A stretch of DNA of 64,000 bases. Origin: Bifidobacterium vespertilionis (GTDB taxonomy: Bacteria; Actinomycetota; Actinomycetes; Actinomycetales; Bifidobacteriaceae). The position numbers and the translations under genes were made by a program. Location of the stretch: the NCBI RefSeq assembly GCF_008698145.1, contig NZ_RZNZ01000015.1, positions 1 to 64,000 on the forward strand, given 5' to 3'. Under the pieces are notes generated by a model. That model was not told the origin of the DNA. It saw nothing but the letters and a program-made list of their open reading frames with translations, and did not search any database. This document shows, in pieces, positions 63,148 to 64,000 of this stretch (the first letter of the stretch is position 1; every line of letters starts with the position of its first letter).

Positions 63148-64000
63148 CGTGCACCTCCGTGCGGTTGGGCCGGCTGCTCCGGCTGTGTTTCGTCGCTGCC
63201 CATAAGGTGGACGAAGTAGTCTTCCATATCGTTCGATTGCACGGCCAGCTCCAGCACGGTCTGGCCGTCGTCGTGCAGCATCCGGGCGATCGCCTCCGGC
63301 TTCGCATCGCCGGAGATGATGATCGACCCGTCGGATTCGGCGGCGTAGCGCACGCCGGGCAGATTGCGGTCCTGCAGCAGGACCAGCGCCACGGAGGTGT
63401 CCGCCGTGCGCACCCTGATGCTGTTGCCGCACTCCTCGGCCACCTCCCTGGCGGTCATCTCGCGCACCATGCGGCCGGACGCGATCACCCCATAGTGCGT
63501 GCACATGCGCTCGAGCTGGTCGAGCACGTGCGAGCTGATCACGATCGTCACGCCGCGGGTCTCGTTGAGCTTCACCAGCATGGTGCGGATGGCCCGGGCA
63601 CCCTCGGGATCGAGGCCGTTGAGCGGCTCGTCGAGCAGCAGCAGATCGGGCGAGTTCACCAGCGCCATGGCCAGTCCCAGGCGCTGCTTCATGCCGAGCG
63701 AGAAGCCCTTGGCCGCCTTGCGCCCGGTGTGGGCCAGCCCCACCACGTCCAGCAGATCGGCCGCGGTCTTCCTTGGGCTGGGATCGCCCACCGCCAGGCA
63801 CAGCGCCACCAGATTGTCCATGGCGCTCATGGTCGGCAGGATGCCGGGGTTCTCGATCAGCACGCCCAGCCGACGCGCGTGGCCGGCGGCTCCGTGACCG
63901 GAGCCATGCCCGCCGAGGACGAACGGTTCGCCGAAGAGCCGCACCTCCCCCTCGCTGGGCGCCACCAGACCGGCCGCCATCTTCATCACCGTCGATTTGC
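63144..64000 (-). CDS. ABC transporter ATP-binding protein, 5' end outside the window
   Basis: At least 285 aa visible. The window edge cuts in the Walker A region: the first codons read KSTVMKMAAGL. Then come ENPGILPTMSAMDNL (Q-loop area), the signature SLGMKQRLGLAMAL, Walker B LLLLDEPLNGLDP and the H-loop ISSHVL. The ~90 residues after the H-loop match the C-terminal part of BcrA-type drug or bacteriocin exporters. The stop overlaps the permease start by 4 nt. Four genes (ATPase, permease, kinase, regulator) form one unit. Confidence 0.93.
   Translation of the reverse strand, partial: KSTVMKMAAGLVAPSEGEVRLFGEPFVLGGHGSGHGAAGHARRLGVLIENPGILPTMSAMDNLVALCLAVGDPSPRKTAADLLDVVGLAHTGRKAAKGFSLGMKQRLGLAMALVNSPDLLLLDEPLNGLDPEGARAIRTMLVKLNETRGVTIVISSHVLDQLERMCTHYGVIASGRMVREMTAREVAEECGNSIRVRTADTSVALVLLQDRNLPGVRYAAESDGSIIISGDAKPEAIARMLHDDGQTVLELAVQSNDMEDYFVHLMGSDETQPEQPAQPHGGAR

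Overview
The window is a chromosomal segment of a high-GC actinobacterium, almost certainly a Bifidobacterium. The main reasons are a single giant type I fatty acid synthase (about 3,150 aa) with its own acyl-CoA carboxylase and AcpS, the class Ib nrdHIEF operon behind paired NrdR boxes, a C1 aminopeptidase (PepC), DUF5648-type secreted repeats, an amylosucrase-type GH13 enzyme, and the pre-rRNA leader style at the left edge. I do not commit to a species. No phage, plasmid, transposase or CRISPR locus is visible; apart from repeats and one toxin-antitoxin-like pair this is core genome. Most genes lie on the minus strand.

Layout. 1-620: putative promoter and leader of an rRNA operon running leftwards out of the window, then palindromic repeats. 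0.6-6.6 kb: membrane-anchored lipase-like hydrolase, LacI regulator, mtnN, and two DAHP synthase paralogs separated by a lone 5S rRNA gene that has its own promoter and terminator. 6.6-7.9 kb: 1.27 kb without a gene, built from several palindromic repeat families. 7.9-15.6 kb: pepC, a DivIVA-like coiled-coil protein, a pyroglutamyl-peptidase-like protein lacking the catalytic His, ispD, a YfiH/LACC1 protein and a U32 peptidase. 15.9-19.3 kb: LysE-type exporter divergent from a MocR regulator, then an aldo/keto reductase. 19.4-23.7 kb: nrdHIEF. 23.9-26.2 kb: a secreted DUF5648 protein bracketed by repeats, and a small membrane protein. 26.5-30.8 kb: rpsO-pnp, a membrane protein and tRNA-Gly. 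31-34.4 kb: MalY/PatB-like C-S lyase and amylosucrase. 34.5-52.3 kb: lipid and biotin cluster, birA-accA-accD-fas-acpS on the minus strand with bioY and a PucR/FasR-type regulator on the plus strand. 52.5-56.1 kb: tRNA-Trp-secE-nusG-[toxin/antitoxin on the opposite strand]-rplK-rplA. 56.3-60.4 kb: obgE-proB and an aspartate aminotransferase. 60.5-64 kb: a tightly overlapping ABC transporter/two-component operon cut by the window edge.

How the genes work together. BirA biotinylates the AccA carrier domain, AccA/AccD make malonyl-CoA, Fas turns it into fatty acids and AcpS activates the Fas carrier domain, while BioY imports the biotin. One genomic block therefore holds the machine, its two post-translational activators, a cofactor importer and a plausible regulator.

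The most unusual signal is not a protein system but the repeats. At least six palindromic families sit between genes. Two of them (one at nrdE and nusG, one at pnp and fas) sit directly at stop codons and are flanked by inverted or direct copies of the last codons of the host gene. A copy of the second family lies in frame inside the fas linker. Members of a third family supply the stop codon and last residues of two genes.
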